Positions 9,527 to 18,151 of a DNA stretch of 64,000 nucleotides are shown here, piece by piece. Each line of letters begins with the position of its first letter. Position 1 is the first letter of the stretch. The translations under genes and the position numbers were made by a program. Under the pieces are notes generated by a model that was not told the DNA's origin, made no database searches, and saw nothing but the letters and a program-made list of their open reading frames with translations. The stretch comes from an uncultured Coprococcus sp. Its GTDB lineage: Bacteria > Bacillota > Clostridia > Lachnospirales > Lachnospiraceae. The stretch lies in assembly GCA_947626675.1 (NCBI GenBank), contig CANQTC010000008.1, positions 1-64,000 of the forward strand. Reading direction: 5' to 3'.

Positions 9527-11008
9527 ATGCTGACGTATTCCTTTGAAAATAAAGGTAATGATACTTTGTATGAGTATCTGTATAAGCAGATTAAGAAGGA
9601 TATTATTTCAAGAAAACTAATTCCAAATGAAAAGCTTCCGTCAAAAAGAATGTTGGCAAAGCATCTGAATATCAGTACGATAACGGTGGAGACTGCATAT
9701 AGCCAGTTGATAGCGGAAGGATATATCTATTCCGTTCCAAAGAGCGGTTTTTATGTTTGCGAGATTGAAACAGGCGGTACTTTTGAAGAATATATCCCAT
9801 TTGACAGGAACAGACCTGTTTCAGACAGTCGTGATATTTCCGGAAAATTCGGCGGGATTTTAACAAAACGAATGGAACAAGGCGTTGATAAAGAGGATGA
9901 GCAGAAGGACAGGTACTATGCAGATTTTGTAAATAACAGAGCTGTTAGTGAGAATTTTCCGTTTGCTACATGGACAAAGCTTATGCGGGATGTTATGGCT
10001 GATGATACTGCCAGGCTTTTAAACAGACCGCCATCGGCGGGAATATATGAACTTAGATGCGCAATTGCTGATTATTTGTATCAATTCAGAGGGATGTCTG
10101 TCGCTCCTGAACAGATAGTAGTAGGTGCGGGAACAGAGTATCTGTATGGGCTTATTATTCAGCTTTTAGGTCATGATATGTGTTATGGGGTTGAAGACCC
10201 GGGATATCAGAAGATATTCAGAATTTATCAGGCGCATCATGTAAGATGCAGCCATATTGCAATGGATGAGAATGGAATTAATATGGATGCGCTTTATGAG
10301 TCAGGGGCGGATGTTTTGCACATCTCCCCCTCCCATCATTTCCCTACGGGGCTTGTGACGCCGATAAGCAGAAGATATGAACTGCTTTCGTGGGCATCAA
10401 AGTCCCCTGAGCGGTTTATCATTGAGGATGAGTATGATAGCGAGTTCCGGCTGACAGGAAGACCGATTCCTTCACTCCAAAGTATAGATGTGTCAGATAA
10501 GGTGATATACATAAATACATTTTCAAAAAGTCTGGCATCTACGATAAGAATAAGCTATATGGTTCTGCCAAAGACGCTTATGGAGCGGTATCGCAGAGAG
10601 CTTTCGTTTTATGCGTGTACGGTTTCCAATTTTGACCAGTATACGCTGACTGCATTTATCAATGACGGATATCTGGAAAAGCATATCAATAGAATGAGAA
10701 ATTATTACAGAGCACTTCGGGATATGATATTGAATGATATAAAAAAACACAAGTGGTACGACCGGATTACAATTAAGGAGGAAAATGCCGGGCTTCATTT
10801 CCTGCTGAAACTTTCGACGGATTATGATGATAACGAGATTGTGAGAAGGGCAGCAGAAAATGGTATTCATATATCCTGTCTAAGCCAGTATTATTATGAT
10901 GTGAAGAGCGCTGTTTTGCATACGCTTGTCATTAATTATTCGGGTATTGGGATGGAGTATGCAGAAGAAGCCATCGACAGGCTGTTTCGGAGTTTGTTTA
11001 CAGATTGA
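9527..11008 (+). CDS. MocR-family (GntR wHTH + class I aminotransferase) transcriptional regulator
   Basis: A 493-residue regulator. A GntR winged-helix domain (about residues 10-80: LYEYLYKQIKKDI..., KLPSKRMLAKHL, TVETAYSQL..GYIYS) is fused to a fold-type I aminotransferase domain. The PLP-binding lysine is K334 (NTFSKSLAS) and EDEYDSEFRL is the usual conserved segment. MocR proteins sense PLP or amino-acid derivatives. One subgroup, PdxR, activates pdxST, which lies 4 kb upstream here, but nothing in the sequence proves that link. I chose the ATG at 9527 because GGAGGAG precedes it and MLTYSF is a typical start. An in-frame ATG at 9485 has no ribosome site. Confidence 0.88.
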   Translation: MLTYSFENKGNDTLYEYLYKQIKKDIISRKLIPNEKLPSKRMLAKHLNISTITVETAYSQLIAEGYIYSVPKSGFYVCEIETGGTFEEYIPFDRNRPVSDSRDISGKFGGILTKRMEQGVDKEDEQKDRYYADFVNNRAVSENFPFATWTKLMRDVMADDTARLLNRPPSAGIYELRCAIADYLYQFRGMSVAPEQIVVGAGTEYLYGLIIQLLGHDMCYGVEDPGYQKIFRIYQAHHVRCSHIAMDENGINMDALYESGADVLHISPSHHFPTGLVTPISRRYELLSWASKSPERFIIEDEYDSEFRLTGRPIPSLQSIDVSDKVIYINTFSKSLASTIRISYMVLPKTLMERYRRELSFYACTVSNFDQYTLTAFINDGYLEKHINRMRNYYRALRDMILNDIKKHKWYDRITIKEENAGLHFLLKLSTDYDDNEIVRRAAENGIHISCLSQYYYDVKSAVLHTLVINYSGIGMEYAEEAIDRLFRSLFTD

Positions 11009-11034
11009 AAACGATAGAAAAGGAGATTAATATT

Positions 11035-11367
11035 ATGAAGATTGTATTTGATACACTTGAAGAAAGAGAAGAGAAGAATTTTAAAGGCGGCGAAAAGTCC
11101 TTTAAGGTTCGTATGCATGCCGGAAATTATAATAAGATTATGAAGGGCAGGCTTGAGCCGGGTGCATCGATAGGTTTACATATGCATGAGACGAACAGCG
11201 AGATTATATTTATACTTAGTGGTGTTGGAACGATGATATATGATGATACGAAAGAAATTCTTCATGCAGGCGACTGCCATTACTGTCCGATGGGGCATAG
11301 TCACAGTTTTATTAATGAGGGTAGTGAAGACTTAATATTCTATGCGGTTGTTCCGGAACATGAGTAG
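11035..11367 (+). CDS. small cupin-domain protein
   Basis: A 110-residue single-domain cupin. The first motif is GASIGLHMHETNSEIIFILSG, with the H-x-H and E metal ligands. The second is GDCHYCPMGHSHSF, with its histidine. Such proteins bind a divalent metal and act as small sensors, isomerases or dioxygenases. The substrate cannot be read from sequence. The ATG at 11035 follows AAAAGGAG. It starts 27 bases after the MocR gene and is probably in its operon, so it may act on the metabolite that the regulator senses (inference). Confidence 0.8.
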   Translation: MKIVFDTLEEREEKNFKGGEKSFKVRMHAGNYNKIMKGRLEPGASIGLHMHETNSEIIFILSGVGTMIYDDTKEILHAGDCHYCPMGHSHSFINEGSEDLIFYAVVPEHE

Positions 11368-11400
11368 CAGCATGGGTGCATTTAGGGAGGAGATTTGATT

Positions 11401-12021
11401 GTGAAGCTGTCAGAAGATATAAATATGGAAACACAATTCTGCGCGGATTTGTATGAAAGAACAGATTCTGCAGGCTATGGTTCTTTATACATTGAGATAG
11501 AACAGGCGAAGAGAAATATTGAATATTATAAAAATATGTATACAGCCGAGCTGGATGGTATTCCGAAAAGAATATCGTATATGCGGTCATCGATGGTTAT
11601 TAATATCGTGGTTTTAGTGCTTTTGATATTATTTAAGATAATGTTTTCCGGAGTTATCAAAGCCGGCGGCGGGATGCTTTTGCGTACTTTTGTGGGGTGG
11701 CTTGCGATAGGGGTCATATATATTGGTATAATATATATGGTAATAAGATGTGCGAAAGCAGTCCGGATATATCTTATCAATGTAGTTCCTGATAAATTTA
11801 ACAATTACATACAAACACATGGGATACATAATATCGTAGAGGAAAAGCAGTATTGCGAAGGTGTACTGAAACATATGCTTGAATATGAGAGAATCGTCAA
11901 TAAGATAGAAAAAGATATTAAAAGTGAAACTGTAAAGGTGGATATGGCACATCAGGCTATTGATGCAATGAATTTTGATATAAAAGATTTTAAATATAAT
12001 GCGGGCAGACTGGATAAATAA
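11401..12021 (+). CDS. unknown two-TM membrane protein with flanking coiled coils
   Basis: I do not recognise this 206-residue protein. It has a charged N-terminal helix (IEIEQAKRNIEYYKNMY), two transmembrane segments (about residues 65-83 and 97-118) with a short glycine-rich link, and a long amphipathic C-terminal half (EEKQYCEGVLKHMLEYERIVNKIEKDIKSE). The GTG at 11401 is preferred over a TTG at 11395, since AGGGAGGAG (11384-11392) leaves 8 bases to the GTG but only 2 to the TTG. It follows the cupin gene by 33 bases and may be co-transcribed. No signal peptide or catalytic motif is visible. Confidence 0.6.
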   Translation: MKLSEDINMETQFCADLYERTDSAGYGSLYIEIEQAKRNIEYYKNMYTAELDGIPKRISYMRSSMVINIVVLVLLILFKIMFSGVIKAGGGMLLRTFVGWLAIGVIYIGIIYMVIRCAKAVRIYLINVVPDKFNNYIQTHGIHNIVEEKQYCEGVLKHMLEYERIVNKIEKDIKSETVKVDMAHQAIDAMNFDIKDFKYNAGRLDK

Positions 12022-12041
12022 CTTTGGCACAAATAAAAAAA

Positions 12042-12115
12042 TTGGGGTGACGCGATTCGAACGCGCGACCTCTTAGTCCCGAACCAAGCGCTCTACCAAG
12101 CTGAGCCACACCCCA
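12042..12115 (-). tRNA. tRNA-Pro(CGG)
   Basis: The minus strand folds as a complete 74-nt cloverleaf: acceptor TGGGGTG/CACCCCA, D stem GCTC/GAGC, anticodon stem CTTGG/CTAAG with loop TTCGGGA (anticodon CGG at 12081-12079), a 5-nt variable loop and T stem GCGCG/CGCGT with TTCGAAT. Discriminator A73 suits tRNA-Pro. CCA is not encoded. The 3' end runs straight into TTTTTTTAT, which can serve as the terminator. Confidence 0.93.
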
Positions 12116-12211
12116 AAATGCTTTCGCAACACATAGAATACCATAATTGCGGATGATATGCAAGTGTTTATTTCAGTTTTTAGGCTGGTTTTTAGGCTGT
12201 GGAGGCTTATT

Positions 12212-13276
12212 ATGAATAAAAAGACGAAAAAAATAATAATGATTATGCTGACGGTACTCCTGTTTCTTACGATAATTCCATTTGTACTATGTTCCATTAT
12301 CTATGAAGTTTATTTTGGCAAAGGATATGATACAAGAGAGGAATGGCGCTACGAGATAACTGATTTTGCAGGTCTGAAACAGGAACGGTATCCATTTACA
12401 TCGGATGACGGACAAATGTTGATAGGGTACAAATTTTATAAGGAGCATCAGGATATCAAAGGAACGCTGGTATTTGCTCATGGTCTTGGCTGCGGCGGAT
12501 ATAATACCTATATGGACCTGATTAATTACTTTGCAGGAAATGGCTTTTTTGTATTTGCGTATGATGCTACCGGGCATGATGAAAGCGAGGGGGATTCGGT
12601 TCATGGGATACCGCAGGGCGTCATTGATTTGTTATATGCCATTGATTTTGTGGAAGAAAATGAGGATTTTCAGCATTTGCCGGTTGTGCTGCTTGGCCAT
12701 AGCTGGGGCGGCTATGCTGTATGCAATGTGCTGAATGAGCATCCGGAGGTAAAGGCTGTTGTTTCTATGGCGGGTTTTAATACTTCTGCTGACCTGATAA
12801 AAATAGAATGTGAAAGACATGCGGGTAAAATTGCTGATATCGCAGTTCCTTATATGAAGCTTTATGAAAAATTGCGGTTTGGGAAGTATGCATCAGACAG
12901 TGCTTTGACAGGATTTGAGAAGTCAGAGGCCTGCGTTATGATTGTCCAAAGCAGTGATGATACAATTGTGCCGCCGGAATATGGATATGATATATATTAT
13001 GAACGATATAAGGACGATGACAGGTTTATATTCAGGGAATATCATAACAGGGCTCATAAGTATGTCTATTCTTCTGAAGCTTCAATGGAGTATATGAAGG
13101 ATATTCATTCCAAACTCAATGAATATGAGAAGTCGCTTGACCATAAAATCAGTACGGAAGAAAAGGTTTCATGGGTAAATGCGAATTTAGACAGGGCAAA
13201 ATATGCCGGTAAGCCGGATGATGAATTGATGGGTGAAATACTTGAACTGTATGAAAAGGCAATCGCTGGAAATTAG
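12212..13276 (+). CDS. membrane-anchored alpha/beta hydrolase (serine aminopeptidase S33-like)
   Basis: A 354-residue protein with one N-terminal transmembrane anchor (about residues 7-30) and an extracellular or membrane-facing alpha/beta-hydrolase domain. The oxyanion region is FAHGLGCGG, the nucleophile is S164 in GHSWGG, and the late histidine is probably in YHNRAHKY. Family members are lipases, esterases or lysophospholipases, and the substrate is unknown. The ATG at 12212 has GGAGG 6 bases upstream. An upstream in-frame ATG at 12158 has none. Its stop codon lies inside the terminator hairpin that follows. Confidence 0.82.
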   Translation: MNKKTKKIIMIMLTVLLFLTIIPFVLCSIIYEVYFGKGYDTREEWRYEITDFAGLKQERYPFTSDDGQMLIGYKFYKEHQDIKGTLVFAHGLGCGGYNTYMDLINYFAGNGFFVFAYDATGHDESEGDSVHGIPQGVIDLLYAIDFVEENEDFQHLPVVLLGHSWGGYAVCNVLNEHPEVKAVVSMAGFNTSADLIKIECERHAGKIADIAVPYMKLYEKLRFGKYASDSALTGFEKSEACVMIVQSSDDTIVPPEYGYDIYYERYKDDDRFIFREYHNRAHKYVYSSEASMEYMKDIHSKLNEYEKSLDHKISTEEKVSWVNANLDRAKYAGKPDDELMGEILELYEKAIAGN

Positions 13277-13290
13277 CGGTTGTCTTTTTT
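13258..13290 (+). terminator. terminator overlapping the hydrolase stop codon
   Basis: GGCAATCGCT (13258-13267) pairs over 10 positions, with two G-T pairs, with AGCGGTTGTC (13275-13284), followed by six T. The TAG stop (13274-13276) is within the hairpin, so translation to the end of the gene should affect folding. Confidence 0.8.
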
Positions 13291-13367
13291 CTTGAGAAAT
13301 CGCATAATACCTGAAATGTTGCATAAAAAAAGCGCCAAAAGTTAAGAAAATATCGGAGCTTAGGCTG

Positions 13368-13396
13368 TTGACTTAGCATGAAAATAATTATATACT
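13368..13396 (+). promoter_or_regulatory. promoter of the MBOAT/SGNH operon
   Basis: TTGACT (13368-13373), a 17-bp spacer and TATACT (13391-13396) lie about 60 bp upstream of the MBOAT gene. This is a strong sigma-A match. Confidence 0.7.
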
Positions 13397-13456
13397 TTCA
13401 TTTGCCTTATTCTTTAGAATAATGTCGAATTTATATGCAGAGAGAGGAGAGTTGAC

Positions 13457-14881
13457 ATGGTTTTTTCTAGTATGGAATTTTTATTTCGTTTTCTCCCGAT
13501 ATTTTTAACTGCTTATTTTATTACGAAGCCTGCATATAGAAATATTACATTGCTGATTGGTAGTTTAATTTTCTATGCATATGGAGAACCCGTATATATA
13601 TTATTAATGTTAATTTCAATTTTGTTTAATCACTTTGTAGCTTTACGGATTAAACGTTTTTACGATATAGAGGTTTATTCAGAGATTGACTGTTCTTTTG
13701 AACGGAATTGCTGGTTTATCACATCGATGATATTTAATTTTGGCTTGTTGTTCCTGTTTAAGTATATGAATTTCTTTATTGAAATTATAAATGATATCGC
13801 CGGAACAGCCTTGCTGAAGGAAGTGGCGATTACATTGCCATTAGGAATAAGCTTTTATACTTTTCAGATAACATCATATATTATAGATGTATATAAATTA
13901 AAATATCAGGCAGATACGAGTTTGTTAAATTTTGCTACATATGTTGCGATGTTTCCAAAACTGACATCAGGCCCAATAGCGAATTACAGCGATATCAGAA
14001 CGGAACTGACTGAGCGTAAACCGACACTGGATGACGTGGAAAAGGGTGTTGCGTTATTTGTTATGGGTTTGGCATATAAGGTGCTTCTCGCAAATAAGAT
14101 TTCACATCTTTGGACTGATGTACAGACAGTAGGACCTTATGGAATTAATACGGCAACGGCATGGCTCGGCTCATGGGGATATTCCATGCAGCTTCTTTTT
14201 GACTTTATGGGTTACTCACTGATGGCTGTCGGACTTGGTCTTATTATGGGATTTCATATACCGGATAACTTTGACTCACCTTATATGTCAAGGTCGGTTA
14301 CTGAATTTTGGAGAAGATGGCACATTACACTGGGAAGATGGTTCAGGGATTATGTGTATATACCGATAGGCGGCAGTAAAAAAGGTGTTCCACGCATGAT
14401 ACTTGCTTTATTTGCAGTATGGACATTTACCGGGTTGTGGCATGGCGCAGATTGGAATTTCCTGATATGGGGACTATTTCTATTTGTCGTTGTATTAATA
14501 GAAAAGCTGTTTCTGAAGAAAGCGCTTGATAAGGTTAAGATACTCGGACATATCTATATGTTGTTTATGATACCATTTTCATGGACGATATTTAATATGT
14601 CAGATTTGCATAATCTTGTTTTATATATAAAGCGGATGTTCGGCATGACGATTGAAGGTTCGGTTCTTACAAAGGCCATGAGCAAACTGATATTATTAGG
14701 TAAAACATACTGGTGGCTCATGCTGATATGTATATTTTGTTGTACGCCTATTCCGAGAAAACTGATTGACAAATATTATAAAACATGGACATGTAAAATC
14801 ATTTTGTTAGTGGCTTTTTGGTATTCGGTTTATCAGATTGCAGACGGTGGAGCAAATCCATTTTTATATTTTAAATTTTAG
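13457..14881 (+). CDS. MBOAT family O-acyltransferase (AlgI/DltB-like)
   Basis: A 474-residue polytopic membrane protein with about ten or eleven hydrophobic segments. MBOAT signatures are visible: PLGISFYTFQ near residue 130, FPKLTSGPI, FWRRWHITLGRWFRDYVYIPIGG near 280-305, and the active-site histidine in TGLWHGADWNF near 335. AlgI-type enzymes take an acyl group across the membrane for O-acylation of exported polymers. The following gene encodes an SGNH-type partner, as in alginate, peptidoglycan and wall-polymer acetylation systems. The target polymer here is unknown. GAGAGGAG precedes the ATG. Confidence 0.93.
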   Translation: MVFSSMEFLFRFLPIFLTAYFITKPAYRNITLLIGSLIFYAYGEPVYILLMLISILFNHFVALRIKRFYDIEVYSEIDCSFERNCWFITSMIFNFGLLFLFKYMNFFIEIINDIAGTALLKEVAITLPLGISFYTFQITSYIIDVYKLKYQADTSLLNFATYVAMFPKLTSGPIANYSDIRTELTERKPTLDDVEKGVALFVMGLAYKVLLANKISHLWTDVQTVGPYGINTATAWLGSWGYSMQLLFDFMGYSLMAVGLGLIMGFHIPDNFDSPYMSRSVTEFWRRWHITLGRWFRDYVYIPIGGSKKGVPRMILALFAVWTFTGLWHGADWNFLIWGLFLFVVVLIEKLFLKKALDKVKILGHIYMLFMIPFSWTIFNMSDLHNLVLYIKRMFGMTIEGSVLTKAMSKLILLGKTYWWLMLICIFCCTPIPRKLIDKYYKTWTCKIILLVAFWYSVYQIADGGANPFLYFKF

Positions 14882-14895
14882 GAGGGGACATACGA

Positions 14896-16083
14896 ATGAA
14901 AAAAATGATGGATTGTATAAGAGAATGTCCTCTGCTGCTGATGATAGCAGTATCTGCACTTGTACTTTCCGGTGTTGCCTATGTAAAAGTGCTGCTTGGC
15001 GATTATAAATTCAATGTAACATTAGGGCATCCTATGCTGACTTCGGTTCTTCTTGATGAAGAAATCGCCACAATTGGGGATGCAACGCCAAATGATGCTA
15101 CCGCAACGGATGCAATATCATACTTACCGGAACAGACTGAAGAAGAGAAAACAGAGCGTTCTGACGAAACAACAACAGAAAAGCCTGTGAAGAAGGATGA
15201 TAAAAATAAAGACGGGAAAGACAAAGAGAACGATAAGGAGAAAGACAACAGCAAAGATAAGGATAACAAAGATAAAAATAATAAAGATAAAAATAATAAA
15301 GACAGCAAAGATAATAAAGATAAGACAAACCAAGATACAACAGAAGAGTCAACGCTTGGCGGCGGCACAGCAAAAACAACTGAAAAAGCGGAACGGCCTA
15401 CGCAGTATACTAATATAGAGAAAAGGAAGTCCAGAAATGACTGCTATGGGGATATAGACAAAATTGCACTTACAACAGATTACCCTTATGAGAAGGTTAA
15501 GGGCGATTATTTTAAAGACGCATTATTTATAGGAGATTCCAGAGTAGAGGGACTGGCACTTTATTCAGGAATTGATAATGCTGATTTTGCATACATGGAA
15601 GGTCTGACGGTCGATGGTATGATGACAGAGCGGATAGCGGAGGTAGACGGTAGTGTCATGACGTTGCCGGAACTCCTGTCATCGAAGCAATATAAGAAGA
15701 TTTATGTGATGCTTGGCGTAAATGAAGTTGGATATGATACGGATTATTATGTAAGTAATTATATTGATAAGATTCATGAAATTATGGATGCCCAGCCGGG
15801 CGCTATTGTATTCATGATGAGCTGTATGTATGTTTCAACAGATTATTCCAATAAGGATGATATCATTAACAATGACAATATTGATGATAAGAACAATGGG
15901 ATTGCATCTTATGCAAATGGAATCAATCTGTTCTACCTCAATGTCAATACTGCTGTATCAGATGATAATGGCGGCTTGAAAAAGGAATATACATGGGATG
16001 ATATTCATCTTCAGGCACAATATTATAAACTGTGGGAAGATTATTTATTAGAGCATGGACTGAATGATAATATGTGGGAATAA
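14896..16083 (+). CDS. membrane-anchored SGNH/GDSL hydrolase-like partner of the MBOAT protein
   Basis: A 395-residue protein with one transmembrane helix (about residues 12-34). A very charged Lys/Asp/Asn linker follows (about 80-150, many repeats of DK, NKDK), then an extracytoplasmic SGNH domain. S215 lies in FIGDSRVEG (block I), GVNE near 274 replaces the usual GxND (block III), and D368/H371 (WDDIH) form block V. With the MBOAT protein 14 bases upstream it probably transfers acetyl groups to a glycan outside the cell. A pure esterase role is possible. AGGAGGGG precedes the ATG. Confidence 0.85.
   Translation: MKKMMDCIRECPLLLMIAVSALVLSGVAYVKVLLGDYKFNVTLGHPMLTSVLLDEEIATIGDATPNDATATDAISYLPEQTEEEKTERSDETTTEKPVKKDDKNKDGKDKENDKEKDNSKDKDNKDKNNKDKNNKDSKDNKDKTNQDTTEESTLGGGTAKTTEKAERPTQYTNIEKRKSRNDCYGDIDKIALTTDYPYEKVKGDYFKDALFIGDSRVEGLALYSGIDNADFAYMEGLTVDGMMTERIAEVDGSVMTLPELLSSKQYKKIYVMLGVNEVGYDTDYYVSNYIDKIHEIMDAQPGAIVFMMSCMYVSTDYSNKDDIINNDNIDDKNNGIASYANGINLFYLNVNTAVSDDNGGLKKEYTWDDIHLQAQYYKLWEDYLLEHGLNDNMWE
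15190..15342 (+). repeat. low-complexity AT/GA-rich region encoding the Lys-Asp-Asn linker
   Basis: Imperfect repeats of gataaagataaaaataat type encode a KDKDNKDKNN-like linker of about 50 residues in the SGNH protein. The open frames read on the opposite strand here are composition artefacts. Confidence 0.75.
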
Positions 16084-16129
16084 TCTATCAGACCGGATAA
16101 AATCGGTATGTGATATGTCCTCCCTTAAC

Positions 16130-16167
16130 AAATGGTGTATTTCAATTATGAAATACACCATTTTGAT
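16130..16167 (+). terminator. terminator of the MBOAT/SGNH operon
   Basis: A perfect 15-bp stem (AAATGGTGTATTTCA at 16130-16144 with TGAAATACACCATTT at 16149-16163) has a 4-nt loop. The T tract is short (TTTTG), but the stem is very stable. Confidence 0.75.
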
Positions 16168-16324
16168 ATTAGTGGCATGCTGCTGTTTGCTGATGGCTTT
16201 TATTTTTTTACAACAGACAGGTGAATTATCATCAAAGTCTGGCGGAAAGATATGTGATAAATTAAAGATTGACATAGGAGAACTTATGTTCTATAATGCT
16301 ATCACACAAGTAACAGACGTTTGA
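16149..16324 (+). pseudogene. short open frame resembling the start of a VanZ-like protein (doubtful)
   Basis: A 58-codon frame from the ATG at 16149 encodes one transmembrane helix followed by QQTGELSSKSGGKICDKL. This recalls the N-terminal S-x-x-SG segment of VanZ-family proteins, but it stops after about 55 residues where VanZ has three more helices. There is no ribosome site, its start lies in the 3' arm of the terminator hairpin, and the promoter of the next operon overlaps its end. It is either a remnant or not a gene. Confidence 0.2.
16269..16297 (+). promoter_or_regulatory. perfect-consensus sigma-A promoter of the ABC-2 operon
   Basis: TTGACA (16269-16274), exactly 17 bp, and TATAAT (16292-16297) match the consensus at all twelve positions. 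Transcription would start near 16304, 50 bases before the ABC ATPase gene. Confidence 0.85.
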
Positions 16325-16353
16325 GAAAATGATATTGGGGGAGGACAAAGGTA

Positions 16354-17370
16354 ATGATAGAGATAGAACATTTGACAAAGACATTTAAAGTTTTAAATCG
16401 TAAAGAGGGATTAAAAGGGGCGATATCAGATTTATTTTCAAGAGATTATAAATATGTTACGGCTGTAAATGATGTATCGATTCACATTAATAAGGGTGAG
16501 ATTATTGGTTATGTAGGGCCAAACGGCGCAGGAAAATCGACTACGATTAAGATGATGACCGGTATCTTGCAGCCATCTTCGGGAAAAATTATCATTGACG
16601 GAAGGAATCCTTATGATAACAGGAATGAACATTTGAAGGATATCGGCGTTGTATTCGGACAGCGTTCCCAGCTTTGGTGGTCGCTTCCGGTGAGAGAATC
16701 ATTTAAGGTACTGAAAGAAATATATATGGTGGAAGATGCTGTTTATCAGGAAAATCTTAAACTTTTTGAGCGTTTGGTGGATTTGGAAAGCCTGTATGGA
16801 AAGCCTGTCAGACAGATGTCTCTTGGACAGCGTATGCTCTGTGAGGTTGTAGCAGCATTTCTGCATAGCCCTTCCGTTGTATTTTTAGATGAGCCAACGA
16901 TTGGATTAGATGTTGCGGTAAAGGACAGCATACGGAATTTGATTAAAAAACTGAATGAAGAAAAAGGTACTACGATTATTTTGACTTCGCATGATACGAA
17001 AGACATTGAAACCTTATGTCAACGGGTGGCAATTATTGATAAAGGAACGATTATTTTTGATAACAGTATTGAACATTTGAAGGAAATGTTCGGAAAATAC
17101 AGGACAATACGTTTGAAATTAAATACAGACATCGTGACTTATGAAACTGCGGCGAATATGTTAAGTGAGAAATTCGGTCAAAATGCCATTAAAATTAATG
17201 GGGAGGATTTTTCCATTGAAGTGAACGAGAAAGTCGTTCCGGTTAAGCAGGTTCTTGCGTTTATTATGGACGCTCTTTCTTTTGATGATATGAATATGGA
17301 AGATGTAGGCTTGGAAGAGGTCATTAAGAAAATATATGAAGGGGGAGCGGTTCATGTTAAAGCGGTATAG
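16354..17370 (+). CDS. ABC-2 type transporter ATP-binding protein
   Basis: A 338-residue ABC ATPase. Walker A is GPNGAGKST (near residue 52), the Q-loop is FGQRSQLWW, the signature is variant (MSLGQRMLCE), Walker B is VVFLDEPTIGLD and the H-loop is TSHD. The N-terminal insertion KEGLKGAISDLFSRDYK and the partner permeases mark it as the ATPase of the DUF990-type (ABC2_membrane_6) exporters, whose substrate is unknown. GGGGGAGGA precedes the ATG. The first permease gene starts before this one ends. Confidence 0.93.
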   Translation: MIEIEHLTKTFKVLNRKEGLKGAISDLFSRDYKYVTAVNDVSIHINKGEIIGYVGPNGAGKSTTIKMMTGILQPSSGKIIIDGRNPYDNRNEHLKDIGVVFGQRSQLWWSLPVRESFKVLKEIYMVEDAVYQENLKLFERLVDLESLYGKPVRQMSLGQRMLCEVVAAFLHSPSVVFLDEPTIGLDVAVKDSIRNLIKKLNEEKGTTIILTSHDTKDIETLCQRVAIIDKGTIIFDNSIEHLKEMFGKYRTIRLKLNTDIVTYETAANMLSEKFGQNAIKINGEDFSIEVNEKVVPVKQVLAFIMDALSFDDMNMEDVGLEEVIKKIYEGGAVHVKAV

Positions 17371-18151
17371 AGGAATTATCAGGAACTGCTTTGCTGAAGA
17401 ACTGACATATCGAGAGCATTTCATTGTTATGCTTTTAATATCCGTTGTATACTATATTGTTCTCTATTTTGTATGGAAGGCGATTTATGCGGGTAGTGGA
17501 AGTTCTATCAATGGACAGACCTTTGCCGATACTTTTGTAAATCTTGCATTAACAAGTTGTCTGGTGCAATGTCTGAGCAGTGAAATTGAGTGGAATATTC
17601 ATTTTACAATTTTAGACGGCAATATCATTATTAAGATGGTGCGGCCTTTAAATTATATGATGTACATGCTGTCTGAAAAAATAGGTTATGTAATTACACA
17701 TATTATTACAAATGGCATTCCGGTATTTCTTGTTGTGATGATTCTTTTTCCGGGATATCTGCATCCGGGATGGAATATTGTAATGTTTGTTTTTTGTATG
17801 TGCTTATCATTTTTGATGATGTTTTGTCTGGAGTTTATGGCGGGGGTGTTTGCATTTTATACGCAGTCGGTATGGGGGATTTCAACGATTAAGAATGTTG
17901 TCGTTGGATTTTTTGCCGGCAGTAATGTACCATTAAGCTTTTTCCCGGAAGGCTTATATCGGATTGCACAGATATTGCCGTTTAAATCGATGTATCATGA
18001 GCCGTTAAGGATGTTAATGGATACTTCGATGGATGCTCATGCGTATATTCGCGTTATCGGCTTTCAGTTTGGATGGTGTATCCTGTTGATGGCTGCTGCA
18101 TGGATATTGTTTAAAATCATGTCGAAAAGACTGGATATTAATGGCGGTTGA
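17354..18151 (+). CDS. ABC-2 type permease, DUF990-like, first of two
   Basis: A 265-residue integral membrane protein with about six transmembrane helices, recognised as the ABC2_membrane_6/DUF990 family by its pairing and by features such as WGISTIKNVVVGFFAGSNVPLSFFPEGL. I chose the ATG at 17354 because GGGGGAG lies 6 bases before it, while an ATG at 17336 would lie deeper in the ATPase gene. It overlaps the ATPase gene by 17 bases and the next permease by 11, so the three genes are translationally coupled. Confidence 0.87.
   Translation: MLKRYRGIIRNCFAEELTYREHFIVMLLISVVYYIVLYFVWKAIYAGSGSSINGQTFADTFVNLALTSCLVQCLSSEIEWNIHFTILDGNIIIKMVRPLNYMMYMLSEKIGYVITHIITNGIPVFLVVMILFPGYLHPGWNIVMFVFCMCLSFLMMFCLEFMAGVFAFYTQSVWGISTIKNVVVGFFAGSNVPLSFFPEGLYRIAQILPFKSMYHEPLRMLMDTSMDAHAYIRVIGFQFGWCILLMAAAWILFKIMSKRLDINGG

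Noticed and set aside
15003-15379. Several minus-strand open frames over the SGNH linker
   Set aside because: Low-complexity complement of Lys/Asp-rich codons, giving Leu/Ser or Ile/Phe runs. No start signals.
16064-16324. 86-codon frame starting inside the SGNH gene
   Set aside because: No ribosome site, and it runs through a strong terminator and a perfect promoter. Only the short VanZ-like part is noted, with low confidence.
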